Source: Faecalibacter rhinopitheci
GTDB lineage: Bacteria; Bacteroidota; Bacteroidia; Flavobacteriales; Weeksellaceae
Length of the DNA stretch: 64,000 nt
NCBI RefSeq assembly: GCF_015234135.1
Contig: NZ_JADGIK010000006.1
Coordinates: 186,001-250,000, forward strand
Direction: 5' to 3'
The notes under the pieces are model-generated. The model did not search any database. It was given only the letters and a program-made list of their open reading frames with translations, and had not been told where the DNA came from. The position numbers and the translations under genes were made by a program. Shown in pieces: positions 26,392-36,441 of the stretch; the first letter of the stretch is position 1; every line of letters begins with the position of its first letter.

Positions 26392-27300
26392 TTAAAACAA
26401 ACCTTCTACTGATAAATAACGTTCTCCGGTATCGTAGTTAACTGTTAATACTGTTGCATCGGCTGATACTTTTTCTAAAGATTTAGCCACAGCAGCTAGA
26501 GAAGCTCCAGTAGAAATTCCTACAAATAAACCTTCTTCTTTTGCAGCTCTACGGGCGAATTCGTAAGCTTCTTCTTTTGAAATTTGAATCGCTTCATCAA
26601 CCACATTTGTATCTAAATTCGTTGGAATAAATCCCGCTCCAATTCCTTGAATGGCGTGTGGACCTGATTGTCCACCTGAAATTACTGGAGAATCTGAAGG
26701 TTCTACTGCATAAACTTTAGTGGTTGGATTCACTTCTTTCAAGGCTTTACCAATTCCTGTTAAATGTCCTCCTGTTCCAACACCTGTAACCAAATAATCA
26801 ACTCCTTCAGGGAAATCAGTTAAAATTTCTTTTGCTGTTGTACGGTAATGAATCGATGGATTAGAAGAATTCTCAAATTGTTGAGGAACCCATGCACCTT
26901 CAATCGTTTCAGCTAATTCTTGTGCTTTAGCAATTGCACCTTTCATTCCTAATTCTTTCGGCGTCAAAACAAATTCAGCTCCATAAGCTTCCATAATTTT
27001 ACGACGCTCAATCGACATTGATTCGGGCATTGTAATAATCATTTTATAGCCTTTCACAGCTGCAACAAATGATAATCCAATTCCGGTATTTCCAGAAGTT
27101 GGTTCAATAACCGTTCCTCCAGGTTTTAAAATTCCAGCTTTTTCGGCATCTTCAATCATTGCTAAAGCAATACGATCTTTGATAGATCCACCTGGATTTT
27201 GTTTTTCTAATTTGATATATACATTATGTTGAGGAAAAAGACGCGTAAGTTTAATGATAGGCGTATTTCCTATTGCTTCTAAAATATTATTTAAAATCAT
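26392..27300 (-). CDS. cysK: Cysteine synthase (O-acetylserine sulfhydrylase)
   Basis: The 302-residue PLP enzyme makes cysteine from O-acetylserine and sulfide. The Schiff-base lysine is Lys41 in [12 protein letters not shown]. The substrate-binding loop is [11 protein letters not shown], and the phosphate-binding glycine loop is [11 protein letters not shown]. The C-terminal SxGxS motif is [10 protein letters not shown]. The length is typical of the CysK A form. It is downstream of cysE in a two-gene operon with a 15-base gap, so the supplier of O-acetylserine and its consumer are co-expressed and may form the cysteine synthase complex. Confidence 0.95.
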   Translation of the reverse strand: MILNNILEAIGNTPIIKLTRLFPQHNVYIKLEKQNPGGSIKDRIALAMIEDAEKAGILKPGGTVIEPTSGNTGIGLSFVAAVKGYKMIITMPESMSIERRKIMEAYGAEFVLTPKELGMKGAIAKAQELAETIEGAWVPQQFENSSNPSIHYRTTAKEILTDFPEGVDYLVTGVGTGGHLTGIGKALKEVNPTTKVYAVEPSDSPVISGGQSGPHAIQGIGAGFIPTNLDTNVVDEAIQISKEEAYEFARRAAKEEGLFVGISTGASLAAVAKSLEKVSADATVLTVNYDTGERYLSVEGLF

Positions 27301-27315
27301 AAAATTTATATTTGA

Positions 27316-28089
27316 TTAGATGACATAATCATCTATTTGATTATTATTCTTTTGTTTAATGGTTGGTTGAAATTCTTGGTACACAATAGAGTTAGGGGCT
27401 ATACTTTCAGTAATCCACACATTTCCACCAATGACTGAATTTTCACCAATGACAGTTGTACCGCCTAAAATCGTTGCTCCGGCATAGATGGTCACATGAT
27501 CCTCTATTGTTGGATGACGTTTTTGATCAGCTAAATCTTTAGACACATAAAACGCGCCAAGAGTTACACCTTGGTATATTTTTACATTATCACCAATAGT
27601 GGTCGTTTCGCCAATAACAATTCCAGTTCCGTGATCGATATAAAAGTTTTTACCAATAGTTGCTCCTGGATGAATATCAATACCAGTTTGTTTATGGGCA
27701 TATTCTGAAAAAAAACGGGGTAGAATAGGAGTATCCAATCGATATAACACATTTGCTAGCCGATGAACTGCAATGGCAAAAAATCCAGGATAAGAAACTA
27801 TAATTTCAATTTCTGATTTAGAGGCTGGATCATTATTAAAGAATATAAAAATTAATTTTTCTAACTCAATTTTTATGTCTTCTAAGGCATCAAAAAAATT
27901 AGAAGTTATTGTATTTGCCTTTTCGATGGGAACTATACGAGTTAGTATTTCATTAAAACAATTTTTAACTTCATCATATGTAAATCTCTTCTTAGGTTGG
28001 CTAAAAATTAGATCATAAATAATTGATTCAATAATTTTTTCGACCTCCTTTTTATTAAAAGGTAAACTATATTTACTAAAAGGGCTCAT
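27316..28089 (-). CDS. cysE: Serine O-acetyltransferase
   Basis: The 257-residue enzyme acetylates serine with acetyl-CoA, the first step of cysteine synthesis. The catalytic core is a left-handed hexapeptide-repeat helix: GIDIHPGATIGKNFYIDHGTGIVIGETTTIGDNVKIYQGVTLGA, then RHPTIEDHVTIYAGATILGG and NSVIGGNVWIT. The DHGTG and RHP motifs mark the active site. The N-terminal helical domain (about 1-125) is longer than in the short EpsC type. The C-terminus ends in Ile, as in forms that insert into CysK. It is the first gene of the cysE-cysK operon. Confidence 0.93.
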   Translation of the reverse strand: MSPFSKYSLPFNKKEVEKIIESIIYDLIFSQPKKRFTYDEVKNCFNEILTRIVPIEKANTITSNFFDALEDIKIELEKLIFIFFNNDPASKSEIEIIVSYPGFFAIAVHRLANVLYRLDTPILPRFFSEYAHKQTGIDIHPGATIGKNFYIDHGTGIVIGETTTIGDNVKIYQGVTLGAFYVSKDLADQKRHPTIEDHVTIYAGATILGGTTVIGENSVIGGNVWITESIAPNSIVYQEFQPTIKQKNNNQIDDYVI

Positions 28090-28399
28090 TGTATTAATTC
28101 TATATTCTCTATAATATTAGTAGACAAATTTATATTTTTATTCGTTTTAATCCAAATCTGATGTTTTTTTCTAAAATTTCAACTTTTTGGGTTGAATACT
28201 CATACACTAATATTTTCTATATAAGATAATACTTGTAGTAAGTTATTAAATGCAGACAATTTTAGTTTATTGTGTATTAGCGAGTTGATATTTTTTTAAA
28301 GAATTTAGAAAAATATTAATTTTTTTAATAGATAGTGTTTTTTTTACACTAAAAAATATTATATTAGTGGAACAAAATAACTATTTTAAAATGCTATTT
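28090..28399. other. Intergenic region holding divergent promoters
   Basis: This 310-base AT-rich gap separates cysE from the DUF2147 gene. The only clear signal is the cysE promoter at 28125-28156. The rest shows T-rich stretches and no ORF or structured RNA that I can support. Confidence 0.6.
28125..28156 (-). promoter_or_regulatory. Promoter of cysE-cysK
   Basis: On the minus strand TTTG (28156-28153), a 20-base spacer and TAAATTTG (28132-28125) fit the Bacteroidetes consensus, about 36 bases before the cysE start. Confidence 0.7.
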
Positions 28400-28825
28400 A
28401 TGAAAAAACTATTTTTATTTACGTTCATAATGTTCATAGGTACTGTTGTTTTTGGACAATCTCCTTTAGGAACTTGGAAAACAATAGACGATGAAACAGG
28501 CAAAGAAAAATCATATGTTGAAATCTTTGAAAAAGATGGTAAAGTATATGGTAAAGTAGTTAAAATCTTGACAAAAGGTAAAGAAGATTCTAAATGTACT
28601 GCATGTAAAGATGCTAGAAAGGATAAACCAATTTTAAATATGGTTATTCTTACAGATCTTAAGAAAAGCGGAAACGAATGGACAGGAGGAAAAATTTTAG
28701 ATCCAAATAGTGGTAAAGAGTATAAAGCAACTCTGAAACTAAATGGCAAAGATAAATTAGACGTAAGAGGGTATGTTGGTATTTCATTAGTCGGCAGAAC
28801 TCAAACTTGGCAAAAAGTCAAATAA
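28400..28825 (+). CDS. DUF2147 secreted protein
   Basis: I start this 141-residue protein at the ATG at 28400 because it gives a normal signal peptide (MKKLFLFTFIMFIGTVVFGQ). The longer GTG start at 28367 would place charged residues in front of it. The mature domain has the DUF2147 landmarks PLGTWKTIDDETGKEKSYVEIFEKDGKVYGKVVKI, a Cys pair in SKCTACKDARKDKP, GGKILDPNSGKEYKATLKL, and DVRGYVGISLVGRTQTWQKV. The lipocalin-like fold suggests ligand binding, but the function is not known. It is closed by a strong terminator. Confidence 0.87.
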   Translation: MKKLFLFTFIMFIGTVVFGQSPLGTWKTIDDETGKEKSYVEIFEKDGKVYGKVVKILTKGKEDSKCTACKDARKDKPILNMVILTDLKKSGNEWTGGKILDPNSGKEYKATLKLNGKDKLDVRGYVGISLVGRTQTWQKVK

Positions 28826-28876
28826 AAAGGTTACACAAGTAATCAAAACCCACAAAAAATTAAAATCAAAACTCTT

Positions 28877-28919
28877 AATAATGACTATTTTCTATCATGA
28901 AAATAGTCATTATTTTTTT
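28877..28919 (+). terminator. Intrinsic terminator after the DUF2147 gene
   Basis: The 16-base arms AATAATGACTATTTTC and GAAAATAGTCATTATT are perfect and are followed by a T run. Confidence 0.85.
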
Positions 28920-28973
28920 GCCTAAATTTGCATGTTCTATACCTCCGTATAGTTTTATAAATTATATATTTCG

Positions 28974-30809
28974 ATGAGTTTATACAAAAGAGCGTTATCA
29001 TACGTTAAGCCTTATAAAACTTCTTTTGGTACAGCAATATTTTTTAATGTGCTCTATGCCATTTTTAATGTCGTTGCTTTAGCCTTTATGATGCCTATCC
29101 TAAGCATTTTATTTGGGGAAGAAAAAAATAGGGTTTATACAAAGCCTATATATTCTGGAAAAGTTTCTGAGTTGAAGGAATATTTTTCTGAATACTCAGG
29201 ATACATTATGAATGATATTACACAAAATGAAGGTCCTATATATGTTTTAGCATTTTCATGTATTTTATTTATTATTGCTTTCTTTTTCCGTAATATTTTT
29301 AGTTTTCTATCAGAAACTTGTCTGGTTGACTTACGTTCGGGAGTTACCCGAGATTTAAGAATAGATTTACATAATAAAATTTTAGAATTGCCAGTTTCCT
29401 TCTTTACTGAGAAAAGAAAAGGAGATATGATAACTCGTATATCAAATGATGTAAACGAAGTAGAAGGAAATATTTTAAATTCTATTGTTGAAATCATTCG
29501 AGGACCGATTATGATATTGGTATTTGTTACAGTATTATTTGTAACTAGTGCCGAATTAACTTTATTTGCCATTTTGGTTTTTCCTATCATGGGAACAATT
29601 ATTTCTTTAATCGGTAAAAGTTTAAAAAGAGCTGCTAGAGATGCCCAATCAGAATTATCAAATATTATTACTTATGTAGATGAGACTTTATCAGCTTTAA
29701 AAATCATCAAAATATTTAATGCTGATGAACAAGTAAAAGGTCGATTTGATGATTCTATTAATCGTTATAGAAAATATTTACAAAAAGTGATGAAAAAGCG
29801 TGCTTTAGCTTCACCAACTAGTGAATTTTTAGGTGCTGTAACGATAGGTTTGATAGTTTTCTTTGGAGGTAAATTATCTTTAGAAGGGAATGGATTATCA
29901 GGTTCAGAATTTATCTTTTACATAGGTACTTTTTATACTTTATTAGATCCTATTAAAAAGTTTTCAAAAGCTTTATCAGATATTCAAAAAGGAGAAGTTT
30001 CGGCACAACGTTTATTTGAAATATTAGATGCAGATGTATCTATAAAAGATAATGTGAATGCAAAATCTATCGAGACTTTTCAAGACAAAATTGAATTCAG
30101 AAATGTAACTTTTGGTTATGGAAAGGAAACGATTATTGAAAAATTTAATTTAACATTACTTAAAGGTCAATCTGTTGCTTTAGTAGGTCAATCCGGTTCA
30201 GGAAAATCTACATTAGCAAACTTATTAACTCGCTTTTGGGACGTAAAAGAAGGAGAAATATTAATAGATGGAGTAAATATAAAAGAAATTAAATTAAATG
30301 ATTATAGAAGTCTTTTTGGGTTAGTAACACAAGACTCAATATTATTTAATGATACTATTGCGCATAATATCGCGTTAGGTGATCGCAATCCGAGCAATGA
30401 TAGAATACAACAAGCGGCAAAAATTGCAAATGCTGAAGAATTTATTGTAAAGCAAGCCGAACAATATAATGAAAGTGTAGGAGAGGGCGGAAGTAAATTA
30501 TCTGGAGGACAAAAGCAGCGTCTATCTATTGCGAGGGCTGTATATAAAAATCCACCAATTATGGTACTAGATGAGGCAACATCAGCATTGGATACAAAAT
30601 CTGAAAAATTAGTACAAAAAGCATTGAATAATATGATGCAAAACAGAACTTCTTTAGTAATTGCACATCGTTTGTCTACGATACAAAATGCAGATAAAAT
30701 TGTTGTAATGGAAGCTGGAAAGATTATTGAGCAAGGTAATCATCAAGAATTAATACAACAAAATGGTGCATATGCTAATCTTGTTAGCATGCAAAATTTC
30801 GGAAATTAA
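28974..30809 (+). CDS. MsbA-like ABC exporter (fused permease-ATPase)
   Basis: The 611-residue half-transporter has six N-terminal membrane helices (about 15-325) and a C-terminal ATPase. Walker A is GQSGSGKST, the signature is LSGGQKQR, Walker B is IMVLDEATSA, and the H-loop is in IAHRLST. The whole resembles MsbA, the lipid A flippase, and multidrug exporters of the same type. Bacteroidetes have several such proteins, so the substrate is not certain. It is monocistronic, with a TAAATTTG box at 28923-28930 and a terminator at 30828-30856. Confidence 0.88.
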   Translation: MSLYKRALSYVKPYKTSFGTAIFFNVLYAIFNVVALAFMMPILSILFGEEKNRVYTKPIYSGKVSELKEYFSEYSGYIMNDITQNEGPIYVLAFSCILFIIAFFFRNIFSFLSETCLVDLRSGVTRDLRIDLHNKILELPVSFFTEKRKGDMITRISNDVNEVEGNILNSIVEIIRGPIMILVFVTVLFVTSAELTLFAILVFPIMGTIISLIGKSLKRAARDAQSELSNIITYVDETLSALKIIKIFNADEQVKGRFDDSINRYRKYLQKVMKKRALASPTSEFLGAVTIGLIVFFGGKLSLEGNGLSGSEFIFYIGTFYTLLDPIKKFSKALSDIQKGEVSAQRLFEILDADVSIKDNVNAKSIETFQDKIEFRNVTFGYGKETIIEKFNLTLLKGQSVALVGQSGSGKSTLANLLTRFWDVKEGEILIDGVNIKEIKLNDYRSLFGLVTQDSILFNDTIAHNIALGDRNPSNDRIQQAAKIANAEEFIVKQAEQYNESVGEGGSKLSGGQKQRLSIARAVYKNPPIMVLDEATSALDTKSEKLVQKALNNMMQNRTSLVIAHRLSTIQNADKIVVMEAGKIIEQGNHQELIQQNGAYANLVSMQNFGN

Positions 30810-30827
30810 GAATAGATTAAAAGAATA

Positions 30828-30856
30828 AAAAAAGCATCGATTTTTCGATGCTTTTA
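30828..30856. terminator. Bidirectional terminator between the ABC exporter and aroA
   Basis: AAAAGCATCGA and TCGATGCTTTT pair around a short T loop, with A and T runs outside. Confidence 0.85.
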
Positions 30857-30860
30857 TATT

Positions 30861-32090
30861 TTATAGATGTTTAATATCAAATCCAAGTTGTTGCCAATTT
30901 TGCCAAAAAGTAGGATATGACTTTTCAACAACCATTTCGTTTTCAATTTGTATCGGAAATTTCACCGCTAATGGTGCCATACACATTGCCATTCGGTGAT
31001 CATTGTAGGTTGCTAATACAGGAGTTTCTTCAAAAATATTATACCCTTTTATCGTTAAAGAATCATTTGTAATGACTACAATAGCTCCAAATTTAGTCAA
31101 CTCATTTTGTAACGCTTGTAATCGGTCAGTTTCTTTAATCTTTAATGTTTCTAATCCTGTTAAATGACATTTTAAACCTAAGCCAACACATGTTGCCGCA
31201 ATGGTCTGTGCAATATCTGGCGTATAGTTAAGATCTAATGTGATAGTATCTTTATGAATAAATTCAGGATTATTTTTTAAAGTTAATTTTCCATTCTCAA
31301 AAAATGATGTAACACCAAAATTATCTTTATAAATATTTTCTAACGCAGAATCTCCTTGTAAAGAATCCTTATAATAAGTTGAAATTGAAATTTGGCTTGC
31401 TGGACTTAATGCTACTAATGAATAGTAATAAGAAGCTGAACTCCAATCCGATTCTACTTGTAAAGTTTTCTTTTCAATTTTTGGCGTATATGGAACTTTA
31501 ATTTCTTGGCTAATCATTTCAGCATTTACTCCAATTCTACTCAATAATTGAATAGACATTTGGATATAAGGAATTGAAATAATTTTACCTTCTAAGGTAA
31601 TTGTTAATCCGTTTTCTAATTGCGTTCCGATCAGCATTAGAGCTGTAATGTATTGGCTACTTACATTGGCAGGAATTGTAATTACTGAATTACTGATTTT
31701 TTTTCCAACAATTTTTAAAGGTGGATAACCTTCATTTTCGATATAAGAAATATCAGCGCCTAAATTTCTTAACGCATCAACTAAAACTCCAATTGGGCGT
31801 TGTCTCATACGATCAGAACCTGTTAACGTTATGATACGGCCCTCTTGAATGGAATAATAGGCTGTTAAAAATCGCATTGCAGTTCCTGCATGATGAATAT
31901 CTATTGTATCAGTAGGATTAGACAAGGCTTTCTGCATCAATTGAGAGTCCTCAGAATTAGAAATGTTTTCTAACTTTAAAACGTGATTAAATAACTGATT
32001 TAAAAGTAAAAGTCGATTACTCTCACTTTTAGAACCTGTAATCTGTAAATCTCCTTTAATGTTTGTATTTGAACGAGAGATTTGAATCAT
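30861..32090 (-). CDS. aroA: 3-phosphoshikimate 1-carboxyvinyltransferase (EPSP synthase)
   Basis: The 409-residue enzyme condenses shikimate-3-phosphate with PEP on the way to chorismate. Motifs in order are GSKSESNRLLLLNQLF (substrate loop), HAGTAMRFLTAYYS, RMRQRPIGVLVDALRNLGADI, LNYTPDIAQTIAATC, KETDRLQALQNELTKFGA and TYNDHRMAMCMAPLA. The N-terminal loop has GSKSESN where GSKSxSN is usual, and the DIPD-like segment is altered to TPDIA. Both are within what I know of flavobacterial forms. It follows the mazG-like gene by 3 bases. Confidence 0.94.
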   Translation of the reverse strand: MIQISRSNTNIKGDLQITGSKSESNRLLLLNQLFNHVLKLENISNSEDSQLMQKALSNPTDTIDIHHAGTAMRFLTAYYSIQEGRIITLTGSDRMRQRPIGVLVDALRNLGADISYIENEGYPPLKIVGKKISNSVITIPANVSSQYITALMLIGTQLENGLTITLEGKIISIPYIQMSIQLLSRIGVNAEMISQEIKVPYTPKIEKKTLQVESDWSSASYYYSLVALSPASQISISTYYKDSLQGDSALENIYKDNFGVTSFFENGKLTLKNNPEFIHKDTITLDLNYTPDIAQTIAATCVGLGLKCHLTGLETLKIKETDRLQALQNELTKFGAIVVITNDSLTIKGYNIFEETPVLATYNDHRMAMCMAPLAVKFPIQIENEMVVEKSYPTFWQNWQQLGFDIKHL

Positions 32091-32093
32091 AAT

Positions 32094-32420
32094 TTATTTT
32101 AATTTCTCGTTATTTTGGTGACGGTCGTGGTCACGTTGAGTTTTAAGGTCTAATTTTTTATAAAAAGCAGACTCTAAATCAACTCCAGTTTGATTTGCTA
32201 AACAAAGTGCAACAAAGATAACATCGGCTAGTTCTTCTCCTAAATCTTTGTTTTTATCTGATTCTTTTTCAGATTGTTCTCCGTAGCGACGAGCAATAAT
32301 ACGTGCAACTTCTCCAACTTCTTCTGTTAATTGAGCCATATTCGTTAACTCGTTAAAATAACGAACACCATGATTATTGATCCAATTATCTACATCTTGT
32401 TGTGCTTGTTTTAAACTCAT
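32094..32420 (-). CDS. MazG-like nucleotide pyrophosphohydrolase
   Basis: The 108-residue all-alpha protein has the MazG metal-binding pattern, EEVGEVARII near residues 28-37 and LGEELADVIFVALCLA near 60-75. Single-domain members hydrolyse nucleoside triphosphates to monophosphates and pyrophosphate, cleaning up aberrant nucleotides. It lies 3 bases upstream of aroA and is likely the first gene of that transcript. The link is probably historical rather than metabolic. The exact substrate is not predictable. Confidence 0.85.
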   Translation of the reverse strand: MSLKQAQQDVDNWINNHGVRYFNELTNMAQLTEEVGEVARIIARRYGEQSEKESDKNKDLGEELADVIFVALCLANQTGVDLESAFYKKLDLKTQRDHDRHQNNEKLK

Positions 32421-32462
32421 TTTCGTCTGTATTTAATATTTAATAAAGTAAATGTACAAAAT

Positions 32463-32491
32463 AAAAAAGCCAATGAAAATCTCCATTGGCT
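32463..32491 (-). terminator. Intrinsic terminator after the DUF3857 operon
   Basis: AGCCAATG and CATTGGCT pair and are followed on the minus strand by TTTTTTAT, just past the stop of the DUF3857/transglutaminase gene. Confidence 0.8.
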
Positions 32492-32513
32492 AATATTTGT
32501 ACTGAATACAATT

Positions 32514-34523
32514 TTATTGTTTGATTAAAATAACTTGCTGTGTTTCTGCTTCAACAATTTTATTCATAAATTCTTTAAAAGGTTTATAATAATCTGAAGG
32601 CAATATACTATAAGGTAAAACTCGAGCAGAATAAATGTTTAAAAATCCATCCTTTTCAACGATATTGTAAGCATAACCTGCTGCATCGTTAATTAATTTC
32701 TCATTATAGATTTTAGGAACACTTTCAAGTTTATATCCTTCCGGAATTTTAATTTTAACTGATTTTGAGATATTCATTGGTGTACCAAATTCTAGATTAT
32801 AATTTCTAGTTTCATAATTTAAATTATGATTTTCAGTAGCTAAAAATAACATTGGATTAAACATGATTTTATTACCGATAACATTAGCCTGTATGTTATC
32901 AAATTTAAATGAGTGGCGAATTAAACCTTCATTGTTATCATTTGATCTAAAATTTTCAATATCAAAAGTGTAATCTTTGATGAAAGTTTTTTCGAATTCT
33001 TTAGGATCATCTTGAATTTGGCTTCTATCATTCATATAAAAATAATTATCATGATAGTTATTAAACGTTCCTGTGAATTTTCCATCTGGCGAAAGTGTAG
33101 CAACGATTTGTTCTTTATCATTAGACATGATTGAATTCTGAAGATCGATTTCTTTGGTATTATTTTTACCAATTAATATTCCTCTAAAATTCAAGGTTCT
33201 TAGTGGAAGTAAGTTAATCTGAGAATTAATATCTGTAGCATCCATCAAAATATCATTTCCATTAAGATCAACAGAAGCAATTACATAGTTGAGTTTCGCT
33301 TTCGATGGGAAAATATAATTTAGCATCCCATTTTGTACTGTGCTTAATACAATTGGATTAGCTTTAAACCCAGCTTTCTCTAGCATAGAAACTAACATTA
33401 AATTAATGTCTGCTACATTTCCAACTTTTTCATTAAAAGTTTTTCTGATCCCTTTATCTGTATAAATGCCATTATATCCATTCCATTTATAGTTATCTCT
33501 TACGAAAGAATAAATAGAATTTAATTTTTCCTCGCTTGTATTTTTACCTGCTATTAATTCTTTTACTTTATCATCTAAAAAGCCATTACCAGAGATTTGA
33601 CGGCCAAAACTTTCGCTATCTATCAATTCTCTTCCTATATTATCCCAAGTTGTTGAAAAATATTTTGGCACTCCATTTTTAGGAGAATACGCTGCTAACT
33701 CAAATCGTATAGATGATAATAAATTTCGAGGATTTAATACATAAGCTTCTCTTTCGTAGCCCGGTAAATTATCTGCGGTATATTCTAATTTATTTAATTC
33801 ATACTCATATGTCGCATGTGAAGGTTTAGTATAACCATAAGAATTTACATCAAAACCACCTTGTTTTACAGTAGTAGATTCTTTACGTGTTGTATGTTTA
33901 GGTTTAACATTATATTGTCCTCTAGAATCCTCTTGATATTTTAATGTTTCATTTGTTTCTAATGATAATATACTTTTTACGACTGGAATAGTTTCTTGAA
34001 AATACCAAGTTTCAGTATTATAATAAAATGGAGAAACTATTTCGTAACTATATTCTAATATAGATCCGTTTTGTACATCAGGAAATGTAAGTGTTTGGAT
34101 ATCTAAATAATCATGAGCATTTTTTGTGAAGATATCTTTTTTGCTTACTTTAATTTCTCTCATACTGCTTCCTTCTGGTACAAAAGTAGAAGCCTTTAAA
34201 GACATTAGTTTTTCTACATCAGCTTTAGATGCTCCTTTTCCTAATGGAATTTCTACAGCTAGGATATGGTCAGGAGTTTTGTCTTTATCATAAACTTTTA
34301 TACGGTAAGTAACGATAGATGTTTTAAGTAAATTCCCTGAACCTTTGTCCCAATCAATTTTATGTTGAGCGCTAGAATATAATACTTCTGCAGGTGCAGT
34401 AGGATTAATTGTACTTGCTTTTTTAGTAATTTCTTCAGGAGAGAATTTCCCAAATTTAATATTTTGTGCATTTGCGACAATAGAAGTAAGCGCCACAATT
34501 ACAATTGGTAAATAATGTTTCAT
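32514..34523 (-). CDS. DUF3857 and transglutaminase-like domain protein (second of a pair)
   Basis: The 669-residue protein has a signal peptide (about 1-19, ending VANAQ). It then has a DUF3857 beta domain (about 60-230, SILEYSYEIVSPFYYNTETWYFQE) and a transglutaminase-like core (about 290-400, EKLNSIYSFVRDNYKWNG and EKVGNVADINLMLVSMLEKAGF). A DUF3858-like C-terminus completes it. The catalytic Cys expected before the GDC-type turn is missing here (NVADINL), so enzymatic activity is doubtful. It sits 6 bases after a paralogous gene, and the two probably act together in the periplasm or at the outer membrane. The role is unknown. Confidence 0.85.
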   Translation of the reverse strand: MKHYLPIVIVALTSIVANAQNIKFGKFSPEEITKKASTINPTAPAEVLYSSAQHKIDWDKGSGNLLKTSIVTYRIKVYDKDKTPDHILAVEIPLGKGASKADVEKLMSLKASTFVPEGSSMREIKVSKKDIFTKNAHDYLDIQTLTFPDVQNGSILEYSYEIVSPFYYNTETWYFQETIPVVKSILSLETNETLKYQEDSRGQYNVKPKHTTRKESTTVKQGGFDVNSYGYTKPSHATYEYELNKLEYTADNLPGYEREAYVLNPRNLLSSIRFELAAYSPKNGVPKYFSTTWDNIGRELIDSESFGRQISGNGFLDDKVKELIAGKNTSEEKLNSIYSFVRDNYKWNGYNGIYTDKGIRKTFNEKVGNVADINLMLVSMLEKAGFKANPIVLSTVQNGMLNYIFPSKAKLNYVIASVDLNGNDILMDATDINSQINLLPLRTLNFRGILIGKNNTKEIDLQNSIMSNDKEQIVATLSPDGKFTGTFNNYHDNYFYMNDRSQIQDDPKEFEKTFIKDYTFDIENFRSNDNNEGLIRHSFKFDNIQANVIGNKIMFNPMLFLATENHNLNYETRNYNLEFGTPMNISKSVKIKIPEGYKLESVPKIYNEKLINDAAGYAYNIVEKDGFLNIYSARVLPYSILPSDYYKPFKEFMNKIVEAETQQVILIKQ

Positions 34524-34529
34524 AGTTTT

Positions 34530-36422
34530 TTATAATTCTAGAAGAGTTTTAATATTGTCGTTTGCAGCAACTTGTCGTCTAAACTCAACATAGTCATTGT
34601 ATTTAGATTTATCATAATCGCCACCAATTTGTTGGTAAGTTCGTTTTAAGATATATTTATTTTGGTTAATAGTTTCAATTGTCAAATTATAAGACCCAAA
34701 TTCAGACTTAATGTCTATAGGTGCTATATTTATTTTACTATTTATTGTTTTTGGAAGGTTGATTTCAAACTCGATATAATCTGTGTATCCTCTAGAAATA
34801 TTAAAGTCAAAATTTCTTGTTTTTGCTTTCTTTAAAGTGGTAGTTTCATTATTAACCGGAATTAAATTAAAGATAAGATTGTTACCTTGTTTCTTCGCAT
34901 AATGATTAGATTTTATGCTTAAACCTGTTTCGTAAACAGCATTTTTCCAATCACTTTTTAGATCAATAGTTTCAAATTTTGGTTGGCCTAAATTTTGAAA
35001 TTTTTGTTTAAAATAGTTTTCTTGATCTTTTAATATTAATTTTTCAACGCCTGCATTATCGTCATAAAATAATCCTTTTGAAGTTTCAAAAAAGCTTATA
35101 GTAGCTTTTCCATCTATTTCGATATCTATTTTACCTTTTGTTGTTAGAAGATTATTGGTATGGTTATATTGTTGAGATGGAATAATTTTACCACCATTTT
35201 TATGAAAGACAAATACGTCTCTATTTCCTCCAAAGTTTCCTAAATAATTAAAAGGACTTGATTGGCTTGTTGCTTCTATCCAAATATCTTCGTCTTGTAA
35301 TGGAACATATACAATCATATGATTTCCTTGTTGATACATCATTCTTTTGTCAATATCAACTGGGCTATTCCCTGCATATAAAATTGTATGTTGTGCCTTA
35401 ATACCCACAGCATCTAGCATACCAATAAGATAGTTGGATAATGCTTTACAATCTCCATAGCTTTTAGATTCTACATAAGAATTAGGAAAAGGTGATAATC
35501 CTCCGATACCCAATTGGACACCAATATATCTTACTTTTTTCTGCATATACTGATAAAGTATTTCTACTTTCTCTTTTTCAGTTTTTGCCTCTTTCACCAA
35601 GTTCTGGAAATATTTTTTTTGCTCTGGCGTAAAGTCTAATTTACTTTCAATTAGTTTATCATAAGACCATTTTCCGTAATCATTCCAATTATCATAAACA
35701 CCTTTTGTTCCATCAATATTTATTTCATTCGATGCAAATATTACAGAAGGAAAAACATTTCGCCAATTCACCATAATAACTTCAGATTCTATTGGTTTTT
35801 GGTTTTTTAACTCATAAGTATAAGAATTACCGGAAAAATTATAAGAAATATTATAATCTGTTAATTTACTTTCTAATTTTCTAATTATACTATTCGTGTT
35901 GTTCGTAAAAGTATATTTAGAAGATTCTATTGCTAGATTACTATTTGATATAGGGGCCCAACGAGGTATAAAAATGGTATTTTTGTTTGTTGTAGAAACC
36001 TTATACCTTACAGTGTATGGATAAAATGTGGGTGTAAATTGTAAATATTTAACACGGTCGTCAGTGTATAATTGCCCTCCAGATACTGCACTAGCATCAG
36101 ACAAATCTTTTGATTTAAATTTTCGATGGAGCTTACCTGAACCGTCAAAAATTTCCACTTCAAATAAATCAATTTTAGTATTCGGATCATAAAATTGATG
36201 AGCATTAACATATGAATCGCCCGATTTATCAAGTACAGATATTACTACTTCATTCGTGTACTTATATTCATTAATTGAGTTTAGGTTAATCGAGGTTTCA
36301 TCTAGCCTAACTACCGCATAAGCATTGGTTTTTATATCAGCTGATATTTGATCAATCGGATAAAATTGAGCTATTAATGATAAGGGAAATAGTAGTAATA
36401 GAGATGGTAAAAATTTATTCAT
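34530..36422 (-). CDS. DUF3857 and transglutaminase-like domain protein (first of a pair)
   Basis: The 630-residue protein has a signal peptide (about 1-18, ending SLIAQ), a DUF3857 domain (about 55-225) and a transglutaminase core. The core has QKKVRYIGVQLGIGGLSPF and YVESKSYGDCKALSNYLIGMLDAVGI, which supplies the catalytic Cys in GDC; a later HMIVYV could carry the His. In contrast to its downstream neighbour it therefore keeps the catalytic Cys. It lies 19 bases after dtd and 6 bases before the paralogue, making a three-gene operon. The function of the pair is not known. Confidence 0.87.
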   Translation of the reverse strand: MNKFLPSLLLLFPLSLIAQFYPIDQISADIKTNAYAVVRLDETSINLNSINEYKYTNEVVISVLDKSGDSYVNAHQFYDPNTKIDLFEVEIFDGSGKLHRKFKSKDLSDASAVSGGQLYTDDRVKYLQFTPTFYPYTVRYKVSTTNKNTIFIPRWAPISNSNLAIESSKYTFTNNTNSIIRKLESKLTDYNISYNFSGNSYTYELKNQKPIESEVIMVNWRNVFPSVIFASNEINIDGTKGVYDNWNDYGKWSYDKLIESKLDFTPEQKKYFQNLVKEAKTEKEKVEILYQYMQKKVRYIGVQLGIGGLSPFPNSYVESKSYGDCKALSNYLIGMLDAVGIKAQHTILYAGNSPVDIDKRMMYQQGNHMIVYVPLQDEDIWIEATSQSSPFNYLGNFGGNRDVFVFHKNGGKIIPSQQYNHTNNLLTTKGKIDIEIDGKATISFFETSKGLFYDDNAGVEKLILKDQENYFKQKFQNLGQPKFETIDLKSDWKNAVYETGLSIKSNHYAKKQGNNLIFNLIPVNNETTTLKKAKTRNFDFNISRGYTDYIEFEINLPKTINSKINIAPIDIKSEFGSYNLTIETINQNKYILKRTYQQIGGDYDKSKYNDYVEFRRQVAANDNIKTLLEL

Positions 36423-36441
36423 ATGTTATTTAATTTTTTTA

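Noticed and set aside
28367-28399. GTG start of the DUF2147 gene
   Set aside because: It would put NNYFKMLF before a perfect signal peptide. ATG at 28400 gives a normal secreted protein.
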